Assembly: GCF_023746535.1 (NCBI RefSeq)
Contig: NZ_CP098747.1
Span: forward strand, 3,523,501 to 3,587,500
Reading direction: 5' to 3'
DNA: 64,000 nt
From: Sneathiella marina
Lineage (GTDB): Bacteria > Pseudomonadota > Alphaproteobacteria > Sneathiellales > Sneathiellaceae
Shown: positions 19,118 to 28,356 of the stretch, in pieces
Layout: each line of letters opens with the position of its first letter
Position numbering within the stretch: position 1 is the stretch's first letter
Position numbers and translations under genes: made by a program
Notes under the pieces: generated by a model
The model's input: only the letters and a program-made list of their open reading frames with translations
Database searches by the model: none
What the model was told of the DNA's origin: nothing

Positions 19118-22100
19118 TTATGTCGCAAGCACATTGGACAGAAGGGCCGACATCGCCAACTGCCCGCAATCATCTGCATCAGCTTTTATTTCCTCGAGTC
19201 TTTGTACGTTCTTTGCATTTTTCCCGTTTACGCCGATATCAGCCAAAGAGCGTCCGACTTCAATGTAAAAATTTGACCATCCCAATGGTTCGCGAGCCGT
19301 GATTTTCTCCAATGCGTCAGCATAGCGGATAACCTCATGCCACTCCCCCTGCAGTGCACAGCTTTCTATGGCAAAAGCATAAAAGAAAAAGTAATTGTGA
19401 CTGATCACACTGGATTGTAAAATCCGGTTACCTTCATCCAGTGCCCAGCGGCGGTCCTTTTGCTCCGTTGCAATCTGAGCTGCAGCTCCGAGCGTCCAAG
19501 GACCCATAAAACCTTCACCCGTTTCACGGCAAATCTTGAAAGCCGTACGGCATGTCTCCATGGCCGCAGCTGGATCATTTTCAATATGGAATTGGTATCT
19601 TGCGTGACAGATCATCGAAGCGGGCTGGAAAAGAGCAGAGTCCATTTTCAATGTTGCCTCGCGGCTCTGTTCACCTTGAAGCTTCATCCCTTCAAAATCT
19701 CGCTGGCAAAACATAATCTCAAGCAAACACATATGGCCGATCAAGCCGGCGCGCTTATCGGAAGTCGCAACAGCCTTTTCAATTGCGTCCTTTGCCACCT
19801 TTACTGCTAAGTCAAGGTTATTCAAAAACAAAGCTGTCCAGGCGATCATCGGCATGTTGGCAACCGCGATACGTGTAAACTCGTGTTTTTCTGCTAATTC
19901 AACACATTGTTTGAAATACTGATGTGCGGTTTGCATGCGACCTGCACCATAGGACGCATCGCCTAATCCGCCTAAAGCCCGCGCCTCTCCCTCGAAGGAT
20001 CCAACTTCCTTCGCATATTGCAAAGAAATCTTGTGCTCTTCCATGCATTCTTTAATCATGCTTCTGGGAAAAAATATGTTCCCCCGCAAGAAGTGAATTT
20101 CAGCTAAAATCTCAATGAACCGATTTTTAAGTGCAATATTCTGAATTTTAGTAAGGCAGGTCAAGGCATCATCAGAACGATCGACAATTCTCAATGCTGT
20201 AGCCAAACCAACATGTGCTCGACAAAATTGCTCCTCGGTATCATATAACTCCAGTGCTTTTTCAAATGATTTTATCGATTTATCGATTTCACTCAGATGA
20301 CGACATAAATCGCCCTGCAGGTATCGAAGCTCAAATTTGATTGTATCATCAACCGACAATGCTAGTCCGCGTTCAACCAAGGATAAGGCCACGTCCGGCC
20401 GGAAAGCGCTCAGTTGCAGTTTGGCCGCTTCCAGATAGGCGTAAGCAGCTGTCGTATCTTCGGCTTTTTCAAGATGCTCCGCCCTTAGAACAGGATCTGC
20501 GTCCTGATAGAATGCGGCAGCTCTCTTATGAAACGCCAACTTTCTGGTTTCAATCAACGATGCATAAACACCTTCCCGGATTAAGGCATGGGAAAATTGA
20601 TATCCGGCAGGTGCAGGTTTTATCAATGCATTCTTTAGTAAATTTTCCGGATCGAAATCTGCAGCCTCAATTAGGGCTTCAATTGCGTCTATGGAGAACC
20701 GCTGCCCGAGAATTGATGCCGCCTGTAATGCTTCTCGATCTGGGGTTGTTAAGGTGTCCAATCGTGCCTGAACAATGCCCTGTATCGTCCCAGGTATTTG
20801 ATCTTTTTCGAGTTCATGGGCGTTACGCAGCAATTGATCAAGGTAAAGCGGATTTCCTTCAGCGCGTGCAATACAGGTTTGAATTAGTTGGTTGTTGAGA
20901 TTAGGAAATGCCTTTGCTATGCCTGCGGCTTCCTCTGGATTTAGCGGGGAAAGTTCAACTGTTGTAAATGATATTCCCTCGAGTTCCCTCGCTCGTGGTT
21001 TAGTGAAAGGATCCCCACTATTACGCGTCGTTAGAACCAGCAATACCGGACAATCCGCCAACACTTGGTAGATCTGCGCGACATGCGATAAAATTACTGG
21101 ATCAGCCCAATGAATATCCTCGATCTTCAGCATAAGAGGTTTCTTTTGTCCAATCGCCGCTATCATTTGAGCGACAGCTTCTTGCTTACCCAAATTGCGC
21201 GCTTCATTGTCCATCGCATCATAAGTACCTCCCAAATCTGCAGGCTGCGGCAAATTAAGGAGATCATTTAGGAAAACGCGCTGGGATTCATTGAGAATTC
21301 CTTGAGAAATTACACGCTCCAGCGCCTCTCGCCGCTCTTTCTTCCGACCGCCAGGAATAATCTCCAGTATGTTTCTAAGCAATGAGCGAATTGCGTCTTG
21401 CCCTTTTGCTGTCCCAAAATCAAGAACCAGGCCAGAATGGCAAGCAAATCCTTTTGTCTTTGCTAGTTTTCCAAATTCATCCGACAATCTTGTCTTGCCA
21501 ATGCCCGCTTCCCCTCGGATAAGAAATATCTGGCCAGACCTGTCTTCCGCGCATTGTTCCAGTGCAAGTGAAAATTGATGTAAGTAACGTCGACGCCCAA
21601 CAAAAGCGTACGGACTTGCGCCACGTAAGCTGGAAACGCGCCCCAATCGCCATACAGAAACCGAGCTCTTCAACCCGTTATGTATCTTTTCGCCGAGTAG
21701 CTCTCCGTGAAAACGGTCACCTAATGCGTTCTTGACGGCGGCTGATACAAGTGTCTGTTGAAACGTAGCGAGATCCGTCAGTCTTACAGCCAGATTCACG
21801 CTATCCCCTGTCACTGTATATGAAGCTTCCTTCTCATGCCCTGCAACGACCTGTCCCGAGGCAACTCCGATTTTGACTTTAAAGGCGGCTTTAAAAGCTG
21901 TCGCCCTACGGTGAATTTCAAGAGCGGCACGTAACGCTCTTTCAGGATCATCTGTATGCGCAACCGGTGCTCCGAAAACGATCATGGCAGCATTTCCAGC
22001 TCGGCTCTCGATTGTCCCCCCAAACTCTGCACCAATAGTTTCGACGCATTCGAAACAACTGTCGAGCATTTGAGAGGGCAGTTTTTCCGGACCTTGAGTG

Positions 22101-22381
22101 AGCGATAAATTGGCGTCGTCAATCTGCGTGTATAAAATTGTAACCTGTCGGTGAATGAGTTGCAGATCTGAAGGTCGCCCATTCCCCTCTTGCTGGAATG
22201 CAACATATTGGGCAATGGATGACATCATTTTTCGCCTGCTACCCAATGGCACGCCAAGCTCGGATAAATCACTATCCGTCAAGAATGGAAGTGCCGCCAT
22301 ATCAACCTCATTTTCCAAAAAGGCATCGATATGCTTTTCAAATCCTTCTTCATGCAGCCATCTGCGGATGTCGTCTGCCAT
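19118..22381 (-). CDS. SAM domain - degenerate class III cyclase - ATPase - TPR signalling protein
   Basis: This 1087-residue cytosolic protein has four parts. Residues 3-60 are a sterile alpha motif (WLHEEGFEKHIDAFLENEVD, then LGVPLGSRRKMM). Residues 77-235 resemble a class III nucleotide cyclase domain (HRQVTILYTQI, GGTIESRAGNAAMIVFGAP, VTGDSVNLAVRL). Residues 255-600 form an AAA/STAND-like ATPase with Walker A GEAGIGKTR near 290-298 and Walker B LMLKIEDIHWAD. The rest holds helical TPR-like repeats. In the cyclase domain both metal-binding Asp are replaced: Gln86 stands where VTVLFAD has Asp, and Asn130 where AGDG has Asp. Catalytic cyclase activity is therefore unlikely, although Asn196 and Arg200 (GDSVNLAVR) remain. 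It may be a nucleotide sensor or scaffold. Confidence 0.88.
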   Translation of the reverse strand: MADDIRRWLHEEGFEKHIDAFLENEVDMAALPFLTDSDLSELGVPLGSRRKMMSSIAQYVAFQQEGNGRPSDLQLIHRQVTILYTQIDDANLSLTQGPEKLPSQMLDSCFECVETIGAEFGGTIESRAGNAAMIVFGAPVAHTDDPERALRAALEIHRRATAFKAAFKVKIGVASGQVVAGHEKEASYTVTGDSVNLAVRLTDLATFQQTLVSAAVKNALGDRFHGELLGEKIHNGLKSSVSVWRLGRVSSLRGASPYAFVGRRRYLHQFSLALEQCAEDRSGQIFLIRGEAGIGKTRLSDEFGKLAKTKGFACHSGLVLDFGTAKGQDAIRSLLRNILEIIPGGRKKERREALERVISQGILNESQRVFLNDLLNLPQPADLGGTYDAMDNEARNLGKQEAVAQMIAAIGQKKPLMLKIEDIHWADPVILSHVAQIYQVLADCPVLLVLTTRNSGDPFTKPRARELEGISFTTVELSPLNPEEAAGIAKAFPNLNNQLIQTCIARAEGNPLYLDQLLRNAHELEKDQIPGTIQGIVQARLDTLTTPDREALQAASILGQRFSIDAIEALIEAADFDPENLLKNALIKPAPAGYQFSHALIREGVYASLIETRKLAFHKRAAAFYQDADPVLRAEHLEKAEDTTAAYAYLEAAKLQLSAFRPDVALSLVERGLALSVDDTIKFELRYLQGDLCRHLSEIDKSIKSFEKALELYDTEEQFCRAHVGLATALRIVDRSDDALTCLTKIQNIALKNRFIEILAEIHFLRGNIFFPRSMIKECMEEHKISLQYAKEVGSFEGEARALGGLGDASYGAGRMQTAHQYFKQCVELAEKHEFTRIAVANMPMIAWTALFLNNLDLAVKVAKDAIEKAVATSDKRAGLIGHMCLLEIMFCQRDFEGMKLQGEQSREATLKMDSALFQPASMICHARYQFHIENDPAAAMETCRTAFKICRETGEGFMGPWTLGAAAQIATEQKDRRWALDEGNRILQSSVISHNYFFFYAFAIESCALQGEWHEVIRYADALEKITAREPLGWSNFYIEVGRSLADIGVNGKNAKNVQRLEEIKADADDCGQLAMSALLSNVLAT

Positions 22382-22528
22382 TTATTTTATACTTTGCAAA
22401 AATTTCTCTCCAATACACATGATTTTCTGAAGAGCTAAATTCAATTACTATCGTGTTTCAACTATGTCCCAATTGTTTCAAGTAACCTCCCAATTGCTTA
22501 TAGGGCACACTTCCAGATCATATTCGCA

Positions 22529-23356
22529 TTACTTAGATGGCGCACTAGCCGTAAAGTTGGGATCACGGATATCACGTTTTTCCGCATCCATATCAGCCAT
22601 TTCCAACAGGGCGCGAGGATCGACCATCAGATCGCAAAACAACGTTCTCTCCTCCGCCAAACCCTCAGCTCTTGAATTGCTGGCAGCGCCCCGGACCAGT
22701 TTTTTGATATGTGAAAATGCACGTGGAGACCTGCTGGCGAGAGCCTGTGCAATTTCCATCGCTTTCGCAACAACATCGCCTTCCACACAATAGGCAGCTA
22801 AGCCAATGTCCTTCGCTTCACGAGGGCTCATAGTGCGCCCAAGAAGCGTTAATGCCAAGGCTCTGGATTCACCGATCAATCGAGGAAGTCGTTGTGTCCC
22901 ACCTGCTCCGGGTAGAATACCCAGGTTTATTTCAGGCAATCCGAGATCATAGGCACCCTCTTTTACAAGCCGGATATCACAAGCTAGCGCGAGCTCAAAA
23001 CCACCCCCCATGGCACTCCCGTTTATTGCCGCAATAAACGCCTTCGGCATTTCTTCCATACGGCGAAAACATCTATGTAAAATGGCTTCTGGTACGGGTC
23101 GGGCAGGATCAAAAGTCATGCCTTTTTCCGTCATGGATTGACTCCGCTTATACAATAAGGACACATCATAATGGCGAATGAATACATCTACCAAACCGCC
23201 GGTGAATACGACAGATCGGATATCGTCATTTTCTTCGACTTCATCAAGAAAAGCTTCGAGTTCAATTTCCGTCTGTCCGTCCATATATCCATGCGGCGGA
23301 TTATTAAACCTCACCAAAGCAACAAACCCATTTTTTTCAACAGACAATTGCACCAT
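22529..23356 (-). CDS. Enoyl-CoA hydratase/isomerase family protein
   Basis: A 275-residue crotonase. The oxyanion hole and first catalytic Glu are in AMGGGFELALACDI (Glu121) and the second Glu is in LGLPEINLGILPGAGGTQRL (Glu142). Both catalytic acids of the true hydratases are thus present, so it probably hydrates 2-enoyl-CoA in fatty-acid or amino-acid breakdown. The oddity is the first half: the usual G-x-G-D-xx oxyanion segment near residue 60 reads FTGGLVDVFIRHYDVSLLY, unlike the common AFCAGADL. The start ATG 23356 follows AGGAGAG. It appears monocistronic and no acyl-CoA dehydrogenase or thiolase lies nearby. Confidence 0.88.
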   Translation of the reverse strand: MVQLSVEKNGFVALVRFNNPPHGYMDGQTEIELEAFLDEVEENDDIRSVVFTGGLVDVFIRHYDVSLLYKRSQSMTEKGMTFDPARPVPEAILHRCFRRMEEMPKAFIAAINGSAMGGGFELALACDIRLVKEGAYDLGLPEINLGILPGAGGTQRLPRLIGESRALALTLLGRTMSPREAKDIGLAAYCVEGDVVAKAMEIAQALASRSPRAFSHIKKLVRGAASNSRAEGLAEERTLFCDLMVDPRALLEMADMDAEKRDIRDPNFTASAPSK

Positions 23357-23889
23357 TACTTTACTCTCCTGTTATGACGTCATGTACGTCCGCTAACCAA
23401 ACAAGCGGCCAAGAGAAGCTGGCATATTTGTGAGCGAAGTCATTTTTCGCCATATTAATCCCCTTCTTTTTCGATTAGGTCCAAATACACTCGGAAGAGA
23501 TCTGCAATCCGGCAGGCGATACCTGAGAGGCTATACTTACCAGGCGGTTATTCGCACCCGATATGACGTTTATCAGAATCTGAAGTACCTTTGGGAACCG
23601 TTCCGATTTCATCCCCTTTCATGAGAGTATATTTGTTGCCGCGTTTTGCAAATCTAAGGGTTGACGCCTCGTTTTAGTCTACCACGATCCGGTTACCCTG
23701 CATTGTTATTGCCTGATTTTAATTTGCCTAACGAATATTCACTATATTCCCTCGCCGATATTTGGCAACAGCCTTGAGATTTCATTAACCATGTCTGGGA
23801 TAAAATATGAGTAAGATATATAATCGCAATATATTGGATGATTGATAGGTATCGTCAAAAGACATGACGAATATAGGAGATCATAGTAA
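23357..23889. other. Gene-free stretch between echA-like gene and pgi
   Basis: 533 bases with no convincing gene. A 64-residue open frame on the plus strand (GTG 23430 to 23624) has no good ribosome site and resembles nothing I know. A 10-bp palindrome ATGACGTCAT lies at 23374-23383, just upstream of the leftward hydratase gene. The pgi ribosome site AGGAG lies at about 23875. The stretch must contain two divergent promoters, but no clear -35/-10 pair stands out. Confidence 0.4.
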
Positions 23890-25509
23890 ATGAACGAGAA
23901 ATGGGCTGCATTGGAGGTCTATCACGAACGAACAAAATCTTCGGGTATATCCGACTTGTTCGATCGGGATCCAATGCGCTTTGATGCCTTTTCGGTCACA
24001 TTCGGGGACATGCTATTGGATTTCTCGAAGACCTCGATTGACCCAACTTCACGCAATCTTCTGGTTGATCTTGCGTACGCTGCCAAGATAGAGCAGAAAA
24101 GGGATGATATGTTCGCTGGTCTGGCAATAAACCAGTCCGAAGGCCGTGCTGTATTGCATACAGCGCTTCGCAATTTAGAGGGTGAACCCGTTTATGTGGA
24201 TGGCATTGATATCATGCCTGGCATCCTATCAAATTTCGAGTCAGCAAAAATGTTCACCCGCGCTGTCAGAAATGGGGAAATTTCAGCATCCGACGGTGCT
24301 CCCTTCACCGATATCGTGAATATAGGCATCGGTGGTTCTGATTTGGGCCCGGCAATGGTAACACGCGCTTTGACGCCCTATCATGATGGTCCCCGCTGTC
24401 ACTTTGTATCCAATGTTGATGGCGCGCAAATCAGCGATATCCTGGACCTTCTAGACCCAGAACGAACACTTTTTATTATTGCATCGAAAACATTCACGAC
24501 AATCGAAACCATGACCAACGCTCAAACAGCAAAAGATTGGGCACAGGCGGCGCTTGGTGAGAAAGTTAAACATCATTTTGCTGCTGTTTCCACATCGCTC
24601 GAAAAAACAGCTGCTTTTGGAATTAATTCAGAATATGTCTTTGGCTTTGAAGATTGGGTTGGCGGTCGTTATTCCGTCTGGGGCCCAATTGGCCTGAGTG
24701 TCATGCTTGCCATTGGTCCAGAAGCCTTCACCGAATTTCTTCTGGGCGCACAGGATATGGATACCCATTTTCAAACAGCCGCTCTTCACCAAAATATGCC
24801 AGTCATGCTCGCTTTGGTCGGGATATGGCATAATAACATTTGTGGATATGGCAGTCGGGCAATTTTACCCTATGATCAACGACTAGCGAGACTACCGGCC
24901 TATCTGCAACAGCTTGAGATGGAAAGTAACGGCAAACGTGTTGATGTAGATGGTAATTTAATTTCCAGAAACACTAGCCCTATTATTTGGGGCGAACCCG
25001 GCACAAATGGTCAGCATGCCTTCCATCAGTTACTGCATCAGGGATCACGGATAGTTCCGTGCGAGTTTTTAATAGCGGCACGATCTCACGAGGCCGATCT
25101 CGATAAACATCATCAACTACTTCTTGCGAACTGTCTGGCACAATCAGAAGCTCTGATGAGGGGGCGAAGTCACGAAGAAGTAATATCCATCCTTTGTGAA
25201 AAAGGTGTCACAGAGAATTTAGACAGTGCAGCAGCTCATAGAACTTTTCCCGGGAATCGACCTTCTGTCACATTACTATACAAAAAACTTTCACCTCGAA
25301 CACTGGGCCGGATCATTGCATTATATGAGCATAGAGTTTTCGTGGAAGGGGCCGTCTGGGGCCTCAATTCCTTTGACCAATGGGGGGTAGAGCTTGGTAA
25401 GGAACTTGCCTCAGATCTGCTTCCTCTGATTGGATCGGAAGAAGATTTAGATGAACGAAACGGCTCTACCGGCGGGCTTCTACGAACGGTTGCGAAATTA
25501 CGGCAGTAA
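23890..25509 (+). CDS. pgi: Glucose-6-phosphate isomerase
   Basis: A 539-residue cytosolic enzyme that interconverts glucose 6-phosphate and fructose 6-phosphate in glycolysis, gluconeogenesis or the Entner-Doudoroff cycle. The sugar-phosphate SIS domain begins at NIGIGGSDLGPAMV near residue 142. Both family signatures are visible: WVGGRYSVWGPIGLSVM near residue 258 and SFDQWGVELGKEL near residue 495. The general base Glu lies in MESNGKRVD. Full length for the bacterial type (about 545). The gene stands alone, divergent from the hydratase gene and convergent with the dpp cluster 10 bases away. Confidence 0.97.
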   Translation: MNEKWAALEVYHERTKSSGISDLFDRDPMRFDAFSVTFGDMLLDFSKTSIDPTSRNLLVDLAYAAKIEQKRDDMFAGLAINQSEGRAVLHTALRNLEGEPVYVDGIDIMPGILSNFESAKMFTRAVRNGEISASDGAPFTDIVNIGIGGSDLGPAMVTRALTPYHDGPRCHFVSNVDGAQISDILDLLDPERTLFIIASKTFTTIETMTNAQTAKDWAQAALGEKVKHHFAAVSTSLEKTAAFGINSEYVFGFEDWVGGRYSVWGPIGLSVMLAIGPEAFTEFLLGAQDMDTHFQTAALHQNMPVMLALVGIWHNNICGYGSRAILPYDQRLARLPAYLQQLEMESNGKRVDVDGNLISRNTSPIIWGEPGTNGQHAFHQLLHQGSRIVPCEFLIAARSHEADLDKHHQLLLANCLAQSEALMRGRSHEEVISILCEKGVTENLDSAAAHRTFPGNRPSVTLLYKKLSPRTLGRIIALYEHRVFVEGAVWGLNSFDQWGVELGKELASDLLPLIGSEEDLDERNGSTGGLLRTVAKLRQ

Positions 25510-25519
25510 CGATCATTTG

Positions 25520-26488
25520 TTAGTCAAGTAAATGACAAGAAGCTAAGTGCCCATCCCCACGATCAACAAGCGGTGGTTCTTCACTGTGACATTTATCCAA
25601 GGCAACAGGACATCTTCCAGCAAACCGGCATCCCTTGGGAAGATTAATCGGACTTGGCGGATCGCCCCTGAGCCTGATACGCTCTTCGCTGCCATCTCGT
25701 GCCCGGGCTTTTGGAACAGCAGATAGCAACGCTTTAGTATAAGGGTGCTGCGGATTTTTAAAGAGCGAAATTCGGTCTGCTTGTTCTACAATTTGCCCCA
25801 GATACATCACCGCGACATGATCACATAAATGCTGTACGACACCCAAATCATGACTGATGAATAGATAGGTGAGGCCAAGGTCCTCTTGTAATTTTCGCAT
25901 CAGATTGAGAATTTGGGCCTGCACAGCAACGTCAAGAGCGGAAACCGGTTCATCACAGACTATCAGGTCCGGCTTGGTGGACAATGCCCTTGCCAAACCA
26001 ACACGCTGCCGCTGGCCGCCAGAAAATTGATGTGGAAAAAGGTTTGTAAGTTCCGGACGCAAGCCTACTTGCACAAATAAGTCACGGACCATTTGATCCC
26101 GTTCAGATTCTTCGCCGATATCCATCAGGTCAAGGGGTTCACGAACAATCTCGCCAACACGCTGGCGCGGATCCAACGAAGAATAAGGATCCTGAAAAAT
26201 CATCTGGAAGCGTCGGCGGGACTTTCTGAGATCGTCTTTCTCAAGTGAGCTAACTTCCATGTCATCAAGCCGGACATTGCCCGCTGTGATAGGAACCAAT
26301 CGTAATACCGCAAGCGCCGTTGTAGTTTTACCAGACCCGCTCTCACCAACGATACCCAGCGTTTTTCCCTTCGGAACTGAAAAACTAACGCCATCAACCG
26401 CGTGAACGATCATACTTTTCTTGAACAGTTTTTTTCCGCCAAAATGGACTTTCAAATCCTGGACTTCAAGAAGGGCTTCTTCACTCAT
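25520..26488 (-). CDS. dppF: Oligo/dipeptide ABC transporter ATPase (DppF/OppF type)
   Basis: A 322-residue ATPase powering the Dpp-type importer together with the DppD-like protein. It has Walker A GESGSGKTT near residue 49, the signature [15 protein letters not shown] near 160, and Walker B LIVCDEPVSALD. The C terminus carries the oligopeptide-type cysteine motif CRFAGRCPVALDKC, a likely iron-sulfur ligand set in this family. Its start overlaps the dppD stop by 4 bases. It is the last gene of the leftward five-gene transporter operon and is convergent with pgi. Confidence 0.93.
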   Translation of the reverse strand: MSEEALLEVQDLKVHFGGKKLFKKSMIVHAVDGVSFSVPKGKTLGIVGESGSGKTTTALAVLRLVPITAGNVRLDDMEVSSLEKDDLRKSRRRFQMIFQDPYSSLDPRQRVGEIVREPLDLMDIGEESERDQMVRDLFVQVGLRPELTNLFPHQFSGGQRQRVGLARALSTKPDLIVCDEPVSALDVAVQAQILNLMRKLQEDLGLTYLFISHDLGVVQHLCDHVAVMYLGQIVEQADRISLFKNPQHPYTKALLSAVPKARARDGSEERIRLRGDPPSPINLPKGCRFAGRCPVALDKCHSEEPPLVDRGDGHLASCHLLD

Positions 26489-27480
26489 ACCGCCACCACA
26501 TATTTGACATTATAACAGGCAACAGAATGCCCCTCAGCCACTGCTTCTATGAGCGGCTGTTCCTTTTCGCATTCAGGTGTTTTATAGGCGCATCTGTCTG
26601 CGAAGGCGCAGCCCTTCCCCAAATCTGTCAAAGAGGGAACGACGCCCTTAATCTCGCTCAGATATGGTCGAAGCTCACTGGGATCTTCTTCAAGATGTGG
26701 AACACAAGCAATCAAGCCGCGGGTATAGGGGTGTTGAGGATTTGTTAGAATTTCATTAGTGGGACCGGATTCAATTATATGCCCCGCATACATGACAGCA
26801 ACGCGATCCGCCAGCTCTGCAATGGCACCCATGTCATGGGTTATCATGATGATCGCCGTGCCTGTTTCCTTCTGCAGATCTTTAAGAAGGTCAAAAATCT
26901 GAGCTTGCACGGTTACGTCCAAAGCTGTCGTCGGCTCATCTGCTATTAATACTCGTGGATGGCAAGATAAGGCCATGGCAATCATTACCCGTTGCCGCAT
27001 CCCGCCGGACAGTTCATGGGGATACGCGTTTGCCCTCATCGCCGGTTCAGGAATGCCAACTTTCGTCAGCATCTCAACAGCCCGCTGCCAGGCTTCCGCT
27101 TTCGTCACATCCTCATGGAGCAAAACACATTCTGCAATCTGATCCCCAACTTTGAAAACAGGGTTCAGGGATGTCATAGGCTCCTGAAAGATCATGGAAA
27201 TGATACCGCCTCGGATTTCACGCATCCGTTTATTGGAAGCCGATGTCAGCTCTTCCCCTTCCAGAGATATCGAACCGCCAGTGACATTGCCTGGCGGACT
27301 GGGGACCAGCCCCATTACAGACAAGGCCGTCATGCTTTTACCGCAGCCGGACTCGCCAACAATGCCAAGTATTTCACCGTTCATCAGTTCAAGGGATACG
27401 TGATTGAGGACCCGTGCGTTCCCTGCACGTGTCTTGAAATCAACCACCAGATCTTTAACTGTCAACATCGCCGTCATCAT
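26485..27480 (-). CDS. dppD: Oligo/dipeptide ABC transporter ATPase (DppD/OppD type)
   Basis: A 331-residue ATPase with Walker A GESGCGKSM near residue 42, the signature LSGGMRQRVMIAMAL near residue 153, Walker B VLIADEPTTALDVT and the C-terminal cysteine motif CAFADRCAYKTPEC. These are the usual traits of DppD/OppD. Start ATG 27480 overlaps the dppC stop by 4 bases; a third ATG at 27468 (MLTVKDLVVDF) is an alternative start. It forms the nucleotide-binding heterodimer with DppF. Confidence 0.93.
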   Translation of the reverse strand: MMTAMLTVKDLVVDFKTRAGNARVLNHVSLELMNGEILGIVGESGCGKSMTALSVMGLVPSPPGNVTGGSISLEGEELTSASNKRMREIRGGIISMIFQEPMTSLNPVFKVGDQIAECVLLHEDVTKAEAWQRAVEMLTKVGIPEPAMRANAYPHELSGGMRQRVMIAMALSCHPRVLIADEPTTALDVTVQAQIFDLLKDLQKETGTAIIMITHDMGAIAELADRVAVMYAGHIIESGPTNEILTNPQHPYTRGLIACVPHLEEDPSELRPYLSEIKGVVPSLTDLGKGCAFADRCAYKTPECEKEQPLIEAVAEGHSVACYNVKYVVAV

Positions 27481-28355
27481 CGTTCCCTCAGTTTCGGATT
27501 GAAGGCGTCATTCAATCCGTCGCCGACCAGACTGAAACTAAGCACGGTCAGGAATATCATGAAACCTGGGAAAGTCACAGACCACCAAGCATCCAGAATG
27601 TATTCACGGCCTGCGCCGATCATTAGCCCCCAGCTGAAAACATTTGGATCCCCCAGTCCCAGAAAGCTCAATCCGGCTTCGAACAAAATAGCAATACCAA
27701 TGGTGAGGGTGGCCGAAACAATCAAGGGCGCCAGCGCGTTTGGTAAAATAACCCGCCACATGATACGACTATTCTTGGCACCGACGGATCGGGCGGCATT
27801 GACATATTCGAGGCTTCGTATACGAAAAAACTCCGCTCGTGTCAGGCGGGCAGTGGTCGGCCAACTGACAATACCAATGGCAAAGGAGACCACATATATT
27901 GTCGGAGTGAATAGCGTGACCAACACCATGGCAAACAGTAGGGCTGGCAGAACCTGGAAAAATTCCGTGACGCGCATCAGCGCTTCATCTACCGCGCCGC
28001 GATAAAATCCTGCAAATGCACCAACCAATATTCCAATGGTTACCGTAATAAATCCAGCGGCCAATCCGACAAACAATGTTGCTGATCCACCGTGGATAAG
28101 GCCTGCCAACATGTCACGTCCCAAATAATCTGTACCTAAGGGGGCCACCTCGGTTTGTCCCGGTGCGGTCAAGGGCGCCCAGACAATTTCAAACGGATCA
28201 ACTGGATATAAGAAAGGTCCGACATAAGTGAATAAAATAACGATAATGAGAAGAAAAATCCCCAGCATGCCAGCCCAGCTTTGCCGGAACGCACGAATGG
28301 CTTCCCGAAGAGGGCTCTGTGCCTGAACCACATTAGATGTTTCAACAGTGGTCAC
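27477..28355 (-). CDS. dppC: Oligo/dipeptide ABC permease (DppC type)
   Basis: A permease of 292 residues. I start at GTG 28355, one base after the dppB stop and preceded by AGGAGGG, instead of a TTG 11 codons upstream. An N-terminal cytosolic stretch leads into TM1 (AGMLGIFLLIIVILFTYVG). The EAA-type loop that docks the ATPases lies near RSLEYVNAARSVGAKNSRIM. A short extracytosolic segment contains APLGTDYLGRDMLAGLIHG, characteristic of DppC/OppC. It pairs with DppB in the inner membrane. Confidence 0.92.
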   Translation of the reverse strand: MTTVETSNVVQAQSPLREAIRAFRQSWAGMLGIFLLIIVILFTYVGPFLYPVDPFEIVWAPLTAPGQTEVAPLGTDYLGRDMLAGLIHGGSATLFVGLAAGFITVTIGILVGAFAGFYRGAVDEALMRVTEFFQVLPALLFAMVLVTLFTPTIYVVSFAIGIVSWPTTARLTRAEFFRIRSLEYVNAARSVGAKNSRIMWRVILPNALAPLIVSATLTIGIAILFEAGLSFLGLGDPNVFSWGLMIGAGREYILDAWWSVTFPGFMIFLTVLSFSLVGDGLNDAFNPKLRER

Positions 28356-28356
28356 A

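Noticed and set aside
23430-23624. 64-codon plus-strand frame in the gap before pgi
   Set aside because: GTG start without ribosome site, no known family and no hydrophobic or basic pattern; kept only as part of the gap description.
26992-28005. Long open frame (337 codons) on the plus strand opposite dppD/dppC
   Set aside because: It is antisense to two clear transporter genes, rich in His, Arg and Pro, and has no recognisable domain: a shadow of codon bias.
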